From: Streptomyces sp. 549
Lineage (GTDB): Bacteria > Actinomycetota > Actinomycetes > Streptomycetales > Streptomycetaceae
Assembly (NCBI RefSeq): GCF_030124175.1
Contig: NZ_JASKMT010000017.1
Span: forward strand, 1 to 64,000
Length of the DNA stretch: 64,000 nucleotides
Direction of reading: 5' to 3'
Part shown: piece after piece, positions 32,280 to 43,700 of the stretch
Position numbering within the stretch: position 1 is the stretch's first letter
Layout of the letters: every line of letters begins with the position of its first letter
Notes under the pieces: model-generated
What the model saw: the letters and a program-made list of their open reading frames with translations, nothing else
Told to the model about the DNA's origin: nothing
The model's database searches: none
Made by a program: the position numbers and the translations under genes

Positions 32280-32786
32280 CTACTCGCCGACCTCGCCGTC
32301 GATGGCTTCCCGCAGCAGATCGGCGTGCCCGTTGTGGCGCGCGTACTCCTCGATCATGTGCGTGAGGACGTATCGGACGGAGATGGCCTCACCTCGGAAG
32401 TCCACCGTGGCGTCCAGGGACGGGAAGGTGCTCACCACGTCGCGGGCCTCCTCGCACGCGGTGCGCCAGGCGGAGAACGCCTCCTCCCTGTCGGCATCCT
32501 CCACGTGGAACTCGCCGTGGTCACCGCCGAAGTCCGGCCACAGGCCGTTGACCGTCTCACCCTTCAGTACCTGCCGAAACCATGTGCGCTCCACCTCTGC
32601 CATGTGCCGGACCAGGCCGAGAAGGGTCAGTTTCGACGAGGGAACCGCTCGCTGCTTCAGCTGGTCGCCGGTCAGACGTTCGCACTTCAGGGCCAGCGTG
32701 GCGCGCTGGTAGTCGAGGAAGGCCGTCAGGGACGCACGATCCGTCGCCACCTTGGACGGGTGTTTGCGCTGGTCGTCGATCATCAC
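32280..32786 (-). CDS. DinB/DUF664 family protein
   Basis: A 168-residue four-helix DinB-fold protein. The three metal-binding histidines typical of the family are likely in VRHMAEVERTWF, the middle helix and EEYARHNGHADLLRE. DinB-like proteins include thiol-dependent transferases using mycothiol. The start is one of two adjacent Met codons at 32786. No operon partner. Confidence 0.87.
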   Translation of the reverse strand: MMIDDQRKHPSKVATDRASLTAFLDYQRATLALKCERLTGDQLKQRAVPSSKLTLLGLVRHMAEVERTWFRQVLKGETVNGLWPDFGGDHGEFHVEDADREEAFSAWRTACEEARDVVSTFPSLDATVDFRGEAISVRYVLTHMIEEYARHNGHADLLREAIDGEVGE

Positions 32787-33004
32787 GGCATGATGCCAGT
32801 CCGAAGTACCGCCCGGTTGGTGTCACCGCCCCACTCCGCCGGACCGGTTCGTGTCCGTAAACACCCGCTGTGCACCGTTCCATCCCGCTAGTCCCGCAGC
32901 TTCCTCTCTTACGTAACGGCCGGTTTCCGCTTAGTCTCGCCGCAGCTCGCGAGTTACCTGCCAGTTAACAAGTCCATGTGGGCGTCGCCGCCCCGGAGGT
33001 CGAT

Positions 33005-34891
<1,887 letters not shown>

Positions 34892-34911
34892 CCCCGCAGG
34901 GGACCTCCAGC

Positions 34912-34957
34912 ACACGCCCGGTGCGGGACGGCGGTTGCCGTCCCGCACCGGGCGTGT
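34912..34957. terminator. Perfect 21-bp bidirectional terminator
   Basis: Arms 34912-34932 and 34937-34957 are exact complements around GGTT. It lies between the acyl-CoA synthetase stop and the stop of the convergent AbfB-domain gene (34962), so it should serve both. Confidence 0.9.
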
Positions 34958-34961
34958 CCGG

Positions 34962-36260
34962 TCAGCCCGGGGGTGCGGTGAGGCGGAACGACGTGTCGGC
35001 CTTGTACAGCGCGTTGTGCTCGTACGGGTCCAGGCGCAGGACGAACTGGCGGTGGCGCAGGAAGCGGCCCGGGTAGTTGTACGACTCGAACGAGACGGAA
35101 CCGCTGACGGCCCCGTCGCGGCGGCAGAACGTGGCGTCCTTGTGGAACAGCGCGGACCCGTCCGACCTGCCGACGCGCACTTGGAAGTTGAGGTGGCGCA
35201 GGTAGCCGCCGTCGTGGGTCCGGAAGGACTGGCAGTTGCTGTCGGCCAACCCCGGCACCAGGGTGAACGTGGCCCGCCTGACGGCTTCGGGATGGGAGCC
35301 GCCGCCCACCCGGTCGAGGTGCACACCGCCGTTGCGGTGCAGCACGAACCGGTCGGGGTAGTTGACGGACTGCAGGGACCGGCCCGCAGCGGGCGCCGGC
35401 GTGCTGCCGCCGCCCTTGCCGTTACCGCCCGTGCTGTTGCCGCCCTTGCCGCTGCCCGGGGTGCTTCCCGGAGTGCCGTCCGGGCTGCCGGAGGGCGAGG
35501 CGGAGGCGGTCGGGTGGGAGGGTTCCTTCTCCTTTTCCACGACCTGTGCGGCGGCGGCGTTCTCTCTGGCGGTCGGGTCCGCCGATCCGGAGCGCGACGG
35601 CGTCGGAGAGTCCGGCGTGGTGCCCGGGTCGGCCGGGACCGCCAGGGCTTCCTGGGCGGGACGGCCCTCGCCGAACGGCGGGTCCGGCTCACCCGTCAGC
35701 GTCAGGGCCAGCAGGAGCAGTGAGCACGCCGTGAGCCCGGAGGTGACGGCGACCGGACCCGTCGGCCGCCGCTGCAGACGGGTCAGCAGCGGTTCCGGCA
35801 CGGTGGGCGGGCGCCGGGGTGCCTCGTCCTGGAAGAGGCGGAGGTCCTCAGGCCGGGGCTTGGGGAGTGCGGACGGGACGTCACCGGGTGCGGCGACCTC
35901 CGCGAACCGGGCGAGGGACGCGGTGGACTCGGCCAGCGGCAGCTCCGGCCCGTTGGTGGGCGGAAGCAGGGGCGGCGGTGGAACGGGGGGCGGGACGGCT
36001 CCGGGGCCGCGCCGCGAGGTGTGACCGGTCGGTCCGGTACCGGTACCGACGGTGGGCCAGGGCGGTTTGCCCGACCCGGCGGGTGGTTGGTGCGTGCCGC
36101 GGCTCAGGTACCGGGGTATGCGTACGTCCGGGTCACGTCGGGCTGTGCCCGTGGGGGGGACGTCGTCCGGCGCGGGAGCGTCCCCTCGGGGGCTCGTGCC
36201 GCCCCGTGAGGGGAGGCCGCCCGGCGGTGTTCTGTCGTCCTGGGGGTTTTCGCCTGACAA
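34962..36260 (-). CDS. Membrane protein with extracellular AbfB (CBM42) domain
   Basis: A 432-residue protein: a Pro/Gly-rich cytosolic region of about 165 residues, one membrane helix near 180 (VTSGLTACSLLLLALTLTG), a Ser/Pro/Gly-rich outer spacer and a C-terminal AbfB-like beta-trefoil (RSLQSVNYPDRFVLHRNGG, then ATFCRRDGAVSGSVSFESYN). AbfB domains bind arabinofuranose chains. No catalytic domain is present. An anchored carbohydrate-binding protein with a large inner tail is unusual and may be a sensor or wall anchor. Confidence 0.82.
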   Translation of the reverse strand: MSGENPQDDRTPPGGLPSRGGTSPRGDAPAPDDVPPTGTARRDPDVRIPRYLSRGTHQPPAGSGKPPWPTVGTGTGPTGHTSRRGPGAVPPPVPPPPLLPPTNGPELPLAESTASLARFAEVAAPGDVPSALPKPRPEDLRLFQDEAPRRPPTVPEPLLTRLQRRPTGPVAVTSGLTACSLLLLALTLTGEPDPPFGEGRPAQEALAVPADPGTTPDSPTPSRSGSADPTARENAAAAQVVEKEKEPSHPTASASPSGSPDGTPGSTPGSGKGGNSTGGNGKGGGSTPAPAAGRSLQSVNYPDRFVLHRNGGVHLDRVGGGSHPEAVRRATFTLVPGLADSNCQSFRTHDGGYLRHLNFQVRVGRSDGSALFHKDATFCRRDGAVSGSVSFESYNYPGRFLRHRQFVLRLDPYEHNALYKADTSFRLTAPPG

Positions 36261-36521
36261 CTGCGGGACGCCTCCTCAACCTGTGTCCCGGGGCGGGTCT
36301 CCGTCCCGGCGACGCCTGGCCGCGCGGGGCGGAGACCTCCGGACATGTGGTGGGTCCCCCGGATCCGGGGAGTGGGCGCTCACAGTAGTGCAACTTACCG
36401 CCACGTAACCAGATTTCGTTCAATACGCAACAACACGATTCCGTTTACGTGGCTCGACACTCCGTGCGAATGCCCTACTGACGCTCTCGTCAGCACGAAG
36501 TCCGGGACAGGCACACGTCGT

Positions 36522-38135
36522 TCACGCCTCCGGATAGCGTCGCGGGGTCCAGACCACGTGGTCGTCGTCGCTGCGGCGCACGGCCTGGGTCTGGGATGAG
36601 CCGACCAGGATGATCGTGCGCATGTCGACGTCCGCCGGGTCGAGTTGGGCGAGCTGGATGATGCGCACCGACTCCTCGGGGCCGCCGACGTCCCGGCCGA
36701 GCACGACGGGGGTGTCCGGCGCGCGGTGTTCGAGCAGCAGCTCCCGGGCCTTGCCGACCTGCCAGGTGCGGCTGCGCGAACCGGGGTTGTACAGGGCCAG
36801 TACCAGGTCGGCGGCGACGGCCTTGCGCAGCCGCTCGGCGATGACCTCCCACGGCTTGAGCCGGTCGGACAGCGAGATCACCGCGTAGTCGTGGCCCAGC
36901 GGCGCCCCGGCGGCGGCTGCCGCCGCGTGCGCCGCGGTGACCCCGGGCAGCACCCGCACCGGCACGTCCCGGTACTGCTCCTGGCACGCCACTTCCAGCA
37001 CGGCCGTGGCCATCGCGAAGACCCCCGGGTCACCGGAGGAGACCACGGCCACGCGGTGGCCGCGCCGGGCCAGGTCGAGGGCGAACTCGGCGCGCTCGGA
37101 CTCGACCTTGTTGTCGGAGCCGTGCCGCCGCTGCCCCGGGCGCACCGGCACCCGGTCCAGGTAGGTGGTGTAGCCCACCAGGTCCTCGGCGGCGGCGAGT
37201 TCACCGCGCGCCTGCGGCGTCAGCCACTGCGGACCGGCCGGGCCCAGCCCCACGACGACCACCTCGCCGACCTCGCCGACCTCGCCGCCGCCGGTGCGCG
37301 GCGGTGCGGACGAGCCGACGCGGCTGGGGACGACGGCCACCGAGAAGTACGGCACCGAGTCCGCCGCCACGTCGGCCAGGCGGCCGGTGCGCTCGGCGGG
37401 CATCGTCGCCCGCTCCACGTAGTACGCCTCGTCGAGCCGCCCCGACCGCTCCAGCGCGCGCCGCACGTGCGGGAAGGTGCGGCCCAGCTTCATCACCGCG
37501 GCGGAGTCCGTGGCGGCCAGCCGGGCGGCCAGTTCCTCCTCCGGCAGCGTGCCCGGCAGCACCGTCAGCACCTCCTCGCCCTCCACGAGCGGCTTGCCGA
37601 GCCGGGCGGCGGCGGCGCTGACCGACGTGACACCGGGGATGACCTCGGTCGGATAGCGGTGGGCGAGCCGCTTGTGCATGTGCATGTACGAGCCGTAGAA
37701 GAGCGGGTCGCCCTCGGAGATGACGGCCACCGTGCGGCCCGCGTCCAGGTGCGCGGCGAGGCGGGCGGCGCACTCGGTGTAGAAGTCCTCCATCGCACCC
37801 TGGTAGCCGCCGGGGTGGTCGGTGGTGCCGGTGGTCACCGGGTAGATCAGCGGCTCCTCGACGTGCTCGGGACGCAGGTGCCGCGCGGCGATGGACCGCG
37901 CGATGCTGCTGCCCGGCCGGGCGCCGTGATACGCGACGACGTCCGCCTCGGTGATGACCTCCACGGCCCGCAGCGTCATCAGCGACGGGTCGCCGGGGCC
38001 CAGCCCGACCCCGTAGAGCCGCCCGGTCCGGCCGGTTCCGCCGGTGCTGTCGGTCCCGTTCACGGCCGTCTCGGCTGCGCCGGCCGTCTCGGCCGCGTCG
38101 TCCGGGGCGGTGCCGTGCTGCTCGACCATGCTCAT
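36522..38135 (-). CDS. cobIJ: CobI-CobJ fusion (precorrin-2 C20- and precorrin-3B C17-methyltransferase)
   Basis: A 537-residue fusion of two SAM methyltransferases. The N-terminal CobI half (about 40-270) starts LYGVGLGPGDPSLMTLRAVE. A short EVGEVGEV linker joins it to the CobJ half (about 285-537), with VVVGLGPAGPQWLTPQA, GSDNKVESERAE and VVSSGDPGVFAMA. CobI/CobJ fusions are normal in actinomycetes. The start overlaps the cobH stop (ATGA). Confidence 0.93.
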   Translation of the reverse strand: MSMVEQHGTAPDDAAETAGAAETAVNGTDSTGGTGRTGRLYGVGLGPGDPSLMTLRAVEVITEADVVAYHGARPGSSIARSIAARHLRPEHVEEPLIYPVTTGTTDHPGGYQGAMEDFYTECAARLAAHLDAGRTVAVISEGDPLFYGSYMHMHKRLAHRYPTEVIPGVTSVSAAAARLGKPLVEGEEVLTVLPGTLPEEELAARLAATDSAAVMKLGRTFPHVRRALERSGRLDEAYYVERATMPAERTGRLADVAADSVPYFSVAVVPSRVGSSAPPRTGGGEVGEVGEVVVVGLGPAGPQWLTPQARGELAAAEDLVGYTTYLDRVPVRPGQRRHGSDNKVESERAEFALDLARRGHRVAVVSSGDPGVFAMATAVLEVACQEQYRDVPVRVLPGVTAAHAAAAAAGAPLGHDYAVISLSDRLKPWEVIAERLRKAVAADLVLALYNPGSRSRTWQVGKARELLLEHRAPDTPVVLGRDVGGPEESVRIIQLAQLDPADVDMRTIILVGSSQTQAVRRSDDDHVVWTPRRYPEA

Positions 38136-38773
38136 TCCGCTTCGCTCGCAATCGCGTTGATCGCGGCAGCGGCGATGGCACTGCCGCCCCGCCGTCCGCG
38201 CACCACCAGGTGGTCCAGCTTCGCCGGGTGCGCGGCGAGCGCGTCCTTGGACTCGGCGGCGCCGATGAAGCCCACCGGCACCCCGATGACGGCGGCCGGT
38301 CGCGGCGCGCCCTGCTCGATCATCTCCAGCAGGCGGAACAGGGCCGTCGGCGCGTTGCCGATGGCCACCACCGCGCCCTCCATCCGGTCCCGCCACAGCT
38401 CCAGCGCGGCGGCGCTGCGCGTCGTGCCGAGGTCGGCGGCGAGCTGCGGCACGGACGGCTCGTTCAGCGTGCACACCACCTCGTTGTCGGCGGGCAGCCG
38501 CTTGCGGGTGACGCCGCTGGCGACCATGCGCGCGTCGCACAGGATGGGCGCACCGGCGCGCAGCGCGGCGCGGGCCGCGGACACCGCGCCGGGGGTCCAG
38601 CCGAGGTCGCGTACCAGGTCGACCATGCCGCAGGCGTGGATCATCCGCACCGCGACCTGCGAGACGTCGGCGGGCAGCGCCGCGAGGTCCGCCTCGGCGC
38701 GGATGGTGGCGAAGGACTGGCGGTAGATCTCCGCGCCGTCCTTTTCGTAGTCGAACACGGTGCTCTCGTTCAT
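38132..38773 (-). CDS. cobH: Precorrin-8X methylmutase
   Basis: A 213-residue enzyme that moves a methyl group from C11 to C12 to give hydrogenobyrinate. Family marks: RMIHACGMVDLVRDLGW near 45, with its catalytic His, GAPILCDARMVASGVTR near 73 and PVGFIGAAESKDAL near 165. It overlaps cobG upstream and cobIJ downstream by 4 bases, so the three are one translational unit. Confidence 0.94.
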   Translation of the reverse strand: MNESTVFDYEKDGAEIYRQSFATIRAEADLAALPADVSQVAVRMIHACGMVDLVRDLGWTPGAVSAARAALRAGAPILCDARMVASGVTRKRLPADNEVVCTLNEPSVPQLAADLGTTRSAAALELWRDRMEGAVVAIGNAPTALFRLLEMIEQGAPRPAAVIGVPVGFIGAAESKDALAAHPAKLDHLVVRGRRGGSAIAAAAINAIASEAE

Positions 38774-40485
38774 CTCGGGGGACCTGCCGGAGCGTCGGGG
38801 GCGGATGGGCCGGGCGGGCCGGCGAGGTCGGACGGGTCGGACGGGCCCGGTGGCGTGGTGGCGCGGGCGGCGGCCACCGCGGTGGGGAGGCGGTGTGCGG
38901 GCACGGGCCGGGGGCGGTCCGGGCCGGGCGTTGTGGGGCCGGGCGTTGAGGGGCCGGACGCGGTGAGGTCGGACGCGGTGAGGTCGGTCGTCCCGGGCGG
39001 GGTGGCGGGGGTGCGGGCGGGCAGGGCGCTCACCAGGTAGCCGTCCTCGGTCGCGGTCACCTCCACATGGGCGCCGGCCGGGTGCCCGCAGCGCCGTGCG
39101 CAGCCGGACCAGTACACCGGCAGCAGCCCGCCGGGCCTGTCTCCCGTGCCGCCTGCCGCAGCCGGTCCCGCCGGGCCGGTGAGGGCGGCGGCGTGGGCAG
39201 TGGCGTGGGCAGTGGCGTGGGCGGCGGCATGAGTGGCGGCGTGGGCGGCGTCGGCGCGGACGTCGGCTAGGGACTTGGCGCAGCCGGGGCGTCCGGTGCA
39301 GGCGCCGACGCCGTGCCAGGGCGAGGCGGGGGAGGTGACGAGCCCGGCGTCGGCCAGTTCACGCAGCCGGTCGTCGGCGGTGCCCGGCGGGAGGCCGGGC
39401 AGCACGACACCGCGCCACGGCGTGAGGCGAAGCTCACCGGTGCCGTCCCGCTCGGCGGTCTCGGCGAGCCGCCGCCACATCGCGGCGGTGGCCCGGCCCA
39501 GCGGCAGCAGCACCGACAGTGCCACCCGGCCGTCGGGCCCCGGCACGGTTCCGGGTTCGGGGGCCGGGCCGTCCGCCGGCAGCGGCCGGTGCACGGGCCG
39601 CGCGGTGATGCCGGCGGCGGCCAGCGCGGACGCCAGCGCGCCGGTGTCCGGCAGGAGGTCCGGCGGCAGGTCGCCGGTGCGCCAGGCGCGGGCGCCGCCG
39701 GACCGCAGGTGCGTCTCGGCCGCCGTGAGAAAGGTCTCGGCCGCCACCAGCGCGGCCCGCGGCCCGTCGGCCGCGGGCAGCCGCAGGCCCTCCGGACCCG
39801 GACCGAGCACCAGCACCGCCGTCCCGCCTGACGCCGCCGACAGGCTGTCCGTTCCGGGCTCCGGCTGCTCCACGGGTCCGGCGCCCGGTTGCGCGTGGGG
39901 GCGTGCGGGCGGTTCTGCGAGCAAGGTCACATCGGCGCCCAGGGACGCCACGTCGCCGCGGCCGTCGTCGAGGGCGAAGAGGAAGCGGCCGGAGAGCGCC
40001 GCTGCCCGCTCGTCCGCGCAGAGCAGGGCGTCCAGTTGGCGCACCCAGGCGCTGAGATCAGGGCTGCCGGGCCGCTCAGGGCCGTCGGAGGCGCGGGAGG
40101 CCGCGGCCCCCGGAGTGTGGTCCAGCCCGGCCAGCGGGCCGGCGACGATGTTGCGGGCCCGTTCGTGCCGCTCGGACGGCAGCAGACCGGCGTCGTGCAG
40201 CGCGGCGCCCAGCGTTCCCCCGCAGTCCGCCGTCAGGCCTCGCAACTGCACATTGCCTCGCGAGGTGAGGTGCAGCTCGCCGTCCCCGAGGCGTTCCGCC
40301 AACTCGGCAACGCACAGCGCCTGTGCGGAGGTGAGCAGGCCGCCGGGCACCCGGATGCGGGCCAGTGCGCCGTCGTCGGCTGTGTGCAGCCGCAACGCAC
40401 CCGGGCAGGCGTCGGTGCGCCGAGGGCTGCCGTCGGCAGCCTTCGACTCCGGCGGGGCGGGGGTGGGCGGCATGGCGGCGAGCAT
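38770..40485 (-). CDS. cobG: Precorrin-3B synthase
   Basis: A 571-residue CobG, an oxygen-using iron-sulfur enzyme with the sulfite/nitrite reductase fold. The 4Fe-4S cysteines are in ACTGRPGCAKSLADV (C-x5-C) and YWSGCARRCGHP (C-x3-C). N-terminal ferredoxin-reductase-like halves precede (LHTADDGALARIRVPGGLL). The protein is long because of low-complexity Ala/His and Pro/Thr/Ser stretches, notably ATAHATAHAAA and a C-terminal Pro-rich tail. It leads the cobG-cobH-cobIJ operon. The start may be 40485 or the Met four codons on. Confidence 0.9.
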   Translation of the reverse strand: MLAAMPPTPAPPESKAADGSPRRTDACPGALRLHTADDGALARIRVPGGLLTSAQALCVAELAERLGDGELHLTSRGNVQLRGLTADCGGTLGAALHDAGLLPSERHERARNIVAGPLAGLDHTPGAAASRASDGPERPGSPDLSAWVRQLDALLCADERAAALSGRFLFALDDGRGDVASLGADVTLLAEPPARPHAQPGAGPVEQPEPGTDSLSAASGGTAVLVLGPGPEGLRLPAADGPRAALVAAETFLTAAETHLRSGGARAWRTGDLPPDLLPDTGALASALAAAGITARPVHRPLPADGPAPEPGTVPGPDGRVALSVLLPLGRATAAMWRRLAETAERDGTGELRLTPWRGVVLPGLPPGTADDRLRELADAGLVTSPASPWHGVGACTGRPGCAKSLADVRADAAHAATHAAAHATAHATAHAAALTGPAGPAAAGGTGDRPGGLLPVYWSGCARRCGHPAGAHVEVTATEDGYLVSALPARTPATPPGTTDLTASDLTASGPSTPGPTTPGPDRPRPVPAHRLPTAVAAARATTPPGPSDPSDLAGPPGPSAPDAPAGPPR

Positions 40486-40544
40486 ACCGATGGCCCTTGC
40501 AGCGGTCCGAAAAGGTGTACGCCCGGTCCGGCCGGGCAGCGCTT

Positions 40545-40705
40545 ACTATGCTCCTCGGCGGTCCGCATGGGCCGCCACCGCCTGCGACGGCGTCATGGGA
40601 GGAAGCCCGGTGAGAATCCGGCGCGGTCCCGCCACTGTGAGATCCGGATGCGTCCGGACGAGCCAGGAACTCCCGCCGTCACTCACCGCCCGGGGCGCGG
40701 ACCCC
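40545..40705 (+). promoter_or_regulatory. Adenosylcobalamin riboswitch upstream of cobN
   Basis: The conserved core of the B12 box is clear: GGGAGGAAGCCCGGTGAGAA (from 40595), then TCCGGCGCGGTCCCGCCACT and GTGA, and the 3' closing AGCCAGGAACTCCCGCC. The aptamer ends just before the cobN start, so it most likely blocks translation or transcription when cobalamin is plentiful. The outer limits are approximate. Confidence 0.92.
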
Positions 40706-40724
40706 GAGGAAGGCCTGACGCCGC

Positions 40725-43700
40725 ATGATCCTGCTGCTGTCGACGTCCGACACCGACCTGCTCAGCGCCCGAGCCGCGGACGGCGCCGTGCCGTACCGCC
40801 TCGCCAACCCCGCCCGTCTCACACTGGATGAGCTGCCCGCCCTGCTGGACGGCGCCGACCTCGTCGTCGTGCGGCTGCTCGGCGGGGTCCGCGCCTGGCA
40901 GGAGGGCCTGGACCTGCTGCTTGCCGGGGACCGCCCGGTGGTGGTGCTCACCGGCGAGCAGGCCCCCGACGCGCAGCTGATGGAGGCCTCGACCGTCCCC
41001 ATCGGGATCGCCGCGGAGGCCCACGCCTACCTCGCGCACGGCGGCCCGGCCAACCTGGAGCAGCTCGCCCGCTTCCTCTCCGACACCGTGCTGCTCACCG
41101 GCCACGGCTTCGCGCCGCCGGAGCCCGCTCCTTCCTGGGGCCCGCTGGAGCGCGACGCCCGGCCCGGCGCCGACGGCCCGACCGTCGCGGTGCTCTACTA
41201 CCGCGCCCACCACATGAGCGGCAACACCGCCTTCGTCGAGGCGCTGTGCGAGGCCGTGGAGAACGCGGGCGGCCGGCCGCTGCCGCTGTACGTGGCGTCG
41301 CTGCGCACGCCCGAGGCGGAGCTGCTGGAGCAGCTGCGCACCGCTGACGCGGTGGTGACGACGGTGCTCGCCGCCGGCGGCACCAAGCCGGCCGAGGCGT
41401 CCGCCGGAGGCGACGACGAGTCCTGGGACGCGGGCGCGCTCGCCGACCTGGACGTGCCGATCCTCCAGGCGCTGTGCCTGACCAGCCCGAGGGCGGCGTG
41501 GGAGGAGAACGACGAGGGGCTGTCCCCGCTGGACGCCGCCACGCAGGTCGCCGTCCCCGAGTTCGACGGCCGCCTCATCACCGTGCCGTTCTCCTTCAAG
41601 GAGATCGACGCCGACGGCCTGCCCGCCTACGTGCCCGACGCCGAACGCGCCGCCCGCGTCGCCGGCATCGCCGTGCGGCACGCGAAGCTGCGGCACATCC
41701 CGGCCGCCGAGAAGCGCCTGGCGCTGGTGCTGTCCGCCTACCCGACGAAGCACTCCCGGATCGGCAACGCCGTCGGCCTGGACACCCCGGCCAGTGCCGT
41801 CGCCCTGCTGCGGCGCCTGCGGGCCGAGGGCTACGACTTCGGTGACGAGTCGGACGAGGCCGGCGAGGGCCCGGTGCCCGGCCTCGCCTCCGGCGACGGC
41901 GACGAGCTGATCTACGCGCTCATCGAGGCCGGCGGCCACGACCAGGAGTGGCTCACCGACGAGCAGCTGGCCGCCAACCCGGTGCGCATCCCGGCCGCCG
42001 ACTACCTGCGCTGGTACCGGCTGCTGCCGCAGGAGCTGCGCGAGTCGGTGGAGGAGCACTGGGGGCCGCCGCCCGGCCGCATGTTCCTCGACACCAGCCG
42101 CAACCCCGAGGGCGACATCGTGCTGGCGGCGCTGCGCCGCGGCAACCTGCTGATCCTCATCCAGCCGCCGCGCGGCTTCGGTGAGAACCCCATCGCGATC
42201 TACCACGACCCGGACCTGCCGCCCTCGCACCACTACCTGGCCGCCTACCGCTGGATCGCCGCGCCGCGCGCCGAGGGCGGCTTCGGCGCCGACGCGATGG
42301 TGCACCTGGGCAAGCACGGCAACCTGGAGTGGCTGCCCGGCAAGAACGCCGGCCTGTCCGCGGCCTGCGGCCCGGACGCGGCGCTCGGCGACCTGCCGCT
42401 GGTCTACCCGTTCCTGGTCAACGACCCGGGCGAGGGCACCCAGGCCAAGCGCCGCGTGCACGCCACGCTCGTCGACCACCTGGTGCCGCCGATGGCCCGC
42501 GCCGAGTCCTACGGCGACATCGCGCGCCTGGAGCAGCACCTCGACGAGTACGCGGCCATCTCCGCGATGGACCCGGCGAAGCTGCCCGCGATCCGCGCGC
42601 AGATCTGGACGCTGATCCAGGCCGCCCGCCTCGACCACGACCTCGGTCTGGAGGAGCGCCCCGACGACGACGGCTTCGACGACTTCCTGCTGCACGTCGA
42701 CGGCTGGCTGTGCGAGATCAAGGACGCCCAGATCCGCGACGGCCTGCACGTGCTCGGCGGCGCGCCCACCGGCCCCGAGCGCGTCAACCTGGTGCTGGCC
42801 ATCCTGCGCGCCCGCCAGATCTGGGGCGGCACGTCCGCGCTGCCGGGCCTGCGCGAGGCGCTCGGCCTGGACGAGTCCGCCGCGACCCGCACCGGCGCCG
42901 ACGACGCCGAGGAGCGGGCCCGCGCGCTGGTGCAGGCGATGGAGGACGCCGGCTGGCAGACCTCCGCGGTGCCGTCGGTGACGGCCGCGCTGCCCGAGGC
43001 GCAGCGGCAACCCGTCGCCGACATCCTGGAGTTCGCCGCCCGCGAGGTGGTGCCGCGGCTCGCGGCGACCACCGACGAGATCGACCACGCGGTGCACGCG
43101 CTGGCCGGCGGCTTCGTGCCCGCCGGGCCTTCCGGCTCGCCGCTGCGCGGCCTGGTCAACGTGCTGCCCACCGGCCGCAACTTCTACTCCGTCGACCCCA
43201 AGGCGGTGCCCAGCCGCCTCGCCTGGGAGACCGGCCAGGCCCTCGCCGACTCGCTGCTGGAGCGCTACCGGTCCGACAACGGCGACTGGCCGACGTCGGT
43301 GGGCCTGTCCCTGTGGGGCACCTCCGCGATGCGCACCTCAGGTGACGACATCGCCGAGGCGCTGGCGCTGCTGGGCGTGCGCCCGGTGTGGGACGAGGCG
43401 TCCCGCCGCGTCACCGGCCTGGAGGCCGTGGACCTGGAGGAGCTGGGCCGTCCCCGGGTCGATGTGACGCTGCGCATCAGCGGCTTCTTCCGGGACGCGT
43501 TCCCGCACGTCATCGGCCTGCTGGACGACGCGGTGCGGCTCGTCGCCGGGCTGGATGAGCCGGCCGGGCAGAACTACGTGCGCGCCCACGCCCAGGCCGA
43601 CCTGGCGGAGCACGGTGACGAGCGGCGGGCCACCACCCGCATCTTCGGCTCCCGGCCAGGCACGTACGGCGCCGGACTGCTCCAGCTCATCGACAGCCGC

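Noticed and set aside
36645..38726. 693-codon plus-strand frame opposite cobIJ and cobH
   Set aside because: Shadow of three coupled cob genes with complete motifs.
40683..43097. 804-codon minus-strand frame opposite cobN
   Set aside because: It would run through the riboswitch and cobN; shadow composition only.
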